Below are positions 6,889-7,369 of a stretch of DNA of 7,369 nucleotides, piece after piece (position 1 is the first letter of the stretch; each line of letters begins with the position of its first letter). A program made the position numbers and the translations under genes. Below the pieces are notes generated by a model. It ran no database searches. It was not told the DNA's origin and saw nothing but the letters and a program-made list of their open reading frames with translations. The stretch lies in the NCBI GenBank assembly GCA_002417685.1, contig DICP01000029.1, positions 12,237 through 19,605 on the forward strand, written 5' to 3'. The DNA comes from Candidatus Mesolinea sp. UBA5823. Lineage in GTDB: Bacteria; Chloroflexota; Anaerolineae; Anaerolineales; Anaerolineaceae.

Positions 6889-7369
6889 TTGCCACAATCA
6901 TCTTGCTCAATCATCATCCGCTCCTATAACGAAGAAAAACACCTTGGCCGCCTGCTCGAAGGCATCGCACAGCAGACAGTCAAAGACGTTGAGGTCATCC
7001 TCGTCGATTCCGGCTCGACGGATGGCACGCTGACGGTGGCGGCACGCTATCCGGTGCGGGTGGTGCATATCGCCCCTGAGGAGTTTACTTTTGGCCGCTC
7101 ACTTAACCTTGGCATTCAAGCTGCCAGTGCGGAATTGCTCGTCTTTGCCAGTGCGCATGTCTACCCGGTTTACCCGGATTGGCTGGAAAAGCTACTAACG
7201 CCCTTTGCTGACCCGCAAATTGCCTTGGTTTATGGCAAACAGCGCGGCGGGCAGAGCTCAAAGTACTCGGAGCGCCAGATTTTCGCCAGCTGGTACCCGG
7301 ATGACGCGCAGCAATACCAGGAGAGTCCCTTTTGCAACAACGCCAATGCCGCGGTGCGGCGCAGCTTAG
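6889..7369 (+). CDS. Family 2 glycosyltransferase (partial, C-terminus off the right edge)
   Basis: An open frame runs for 160 codons to the window end. The product begins with the GT-A N-terminal strand CSIIIRSYNEEKHLGRLLEG (6-25), followed by ILVDSGSTDGTL (37-48), which binds the nucleotide part of the sugar donor. FTFGRSLNLGIQAAS (66-80), LLVFASAHVYP (83-93) and FCNNANAAVRR (148-158) continue the family pattern. An in-frame stop at 6883-6885 bars a longer N-terminus. The only plausible start is TTG at 6889, with AAAGG at 6878-6882 six nucleotides ahead. At the usual DXD metal site the sequence reads SAH (88-90), which I believe recurs in this subfamily. It would transfer a sugar from an activated nucleotide donor, perhaps in cell-surface polysaccharide synthesis, but the substrates are unknown. 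Confidence 0.88.
   Translation, partial: MPQSSCSIIIRSYNEEKHLGRLLEGIAQQTVKDVEVILVDSGSTDGTLTVAARYPVRVVHIAPEEFTFGRSLNLGIQAASAELLVFASAHVYPVYPDWLEKLLTPFADPQIALVYGKQRGGQSSKYSERQIFASWYPDDAQQYQESPFCNNANAAVRRSL

Noticed and set aside
6797..7033. 78-codon plus-strand open frame overlapping the glycosyltransferase start
   Set aside because: It starts in the terminator's T tract and runs out of frame through the conserved glycosyltransferase coding sequence.

Overview
The window looks like an ordinary chromosomal stretch from a Chloroflexota bacterium, probably class Anaerolineae. This is inferred from an extracytoplasmic protein ending in a Thr/Pro linker plus a YLPLI-type tail, from intermediate base composition, and from the style of the sugar-uptake operon. 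No taxonomic marker was searched, so the assignment is tentative. I see no insertion sequence, CRISPR array, tRNA or rRNA.

Layout: (1) Positions 1-750, minus strand, hold the N-terminal 250 codons of a class I SAM-dependent methyltransferase that runs off the left edge. (2) Just upstream of it, on the same strand, about 764-868, is a small bacterial signal recognition particle RNA (ffs/4.5S type) with a near-consensus promoter (TTGACA, 17 nt, TATGCT). (3) A divergent intergenic region leads to a plus-strand secreted protein of the M14 zinc-carboxypeptidase fold (1016-2536). Its zinc ligands and catalytic glutamate are substituted, so it may be a pseudoenzyme. (4) An operon at 2765-6741 encodes a complete ChvE/MmsA/MmsB (ChvE-GguA-GguB) type monosaccharide ABC importer: lipoprotein sugar-binding protein, double-domain ATPase and membrane permease. 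A strong stem-loop separates the binding-protein gene from the ATPase gene, and a textbook intrinsic terminator closes the operon. (5) From 6889 to the right edge is the start of a family 2 glycosyltransferase, probably with a TTG start.

The three transporter genes form one functional unit. The lipoprotein captures an aldose outside the membrane, MmsB carries it across and MmsA supplies ATP hydrolysis. No sugar-catabolic gene or regulator lies beside them, so the substrate cannot be read from context. The methyltransferase, SRP RNA, M14-like protein and glycosyltransferase appear to be separate transcription units.

The points most worth a second look are the degenerate M14 active site, the C-terminal YLPLINK tail, the tight SRP RNA-methyltransferase arrangement without a Shine-Dalgarno site, and the stem-loop inside the transporter operon. 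I found nothing that amounts to a new multi-gene system.
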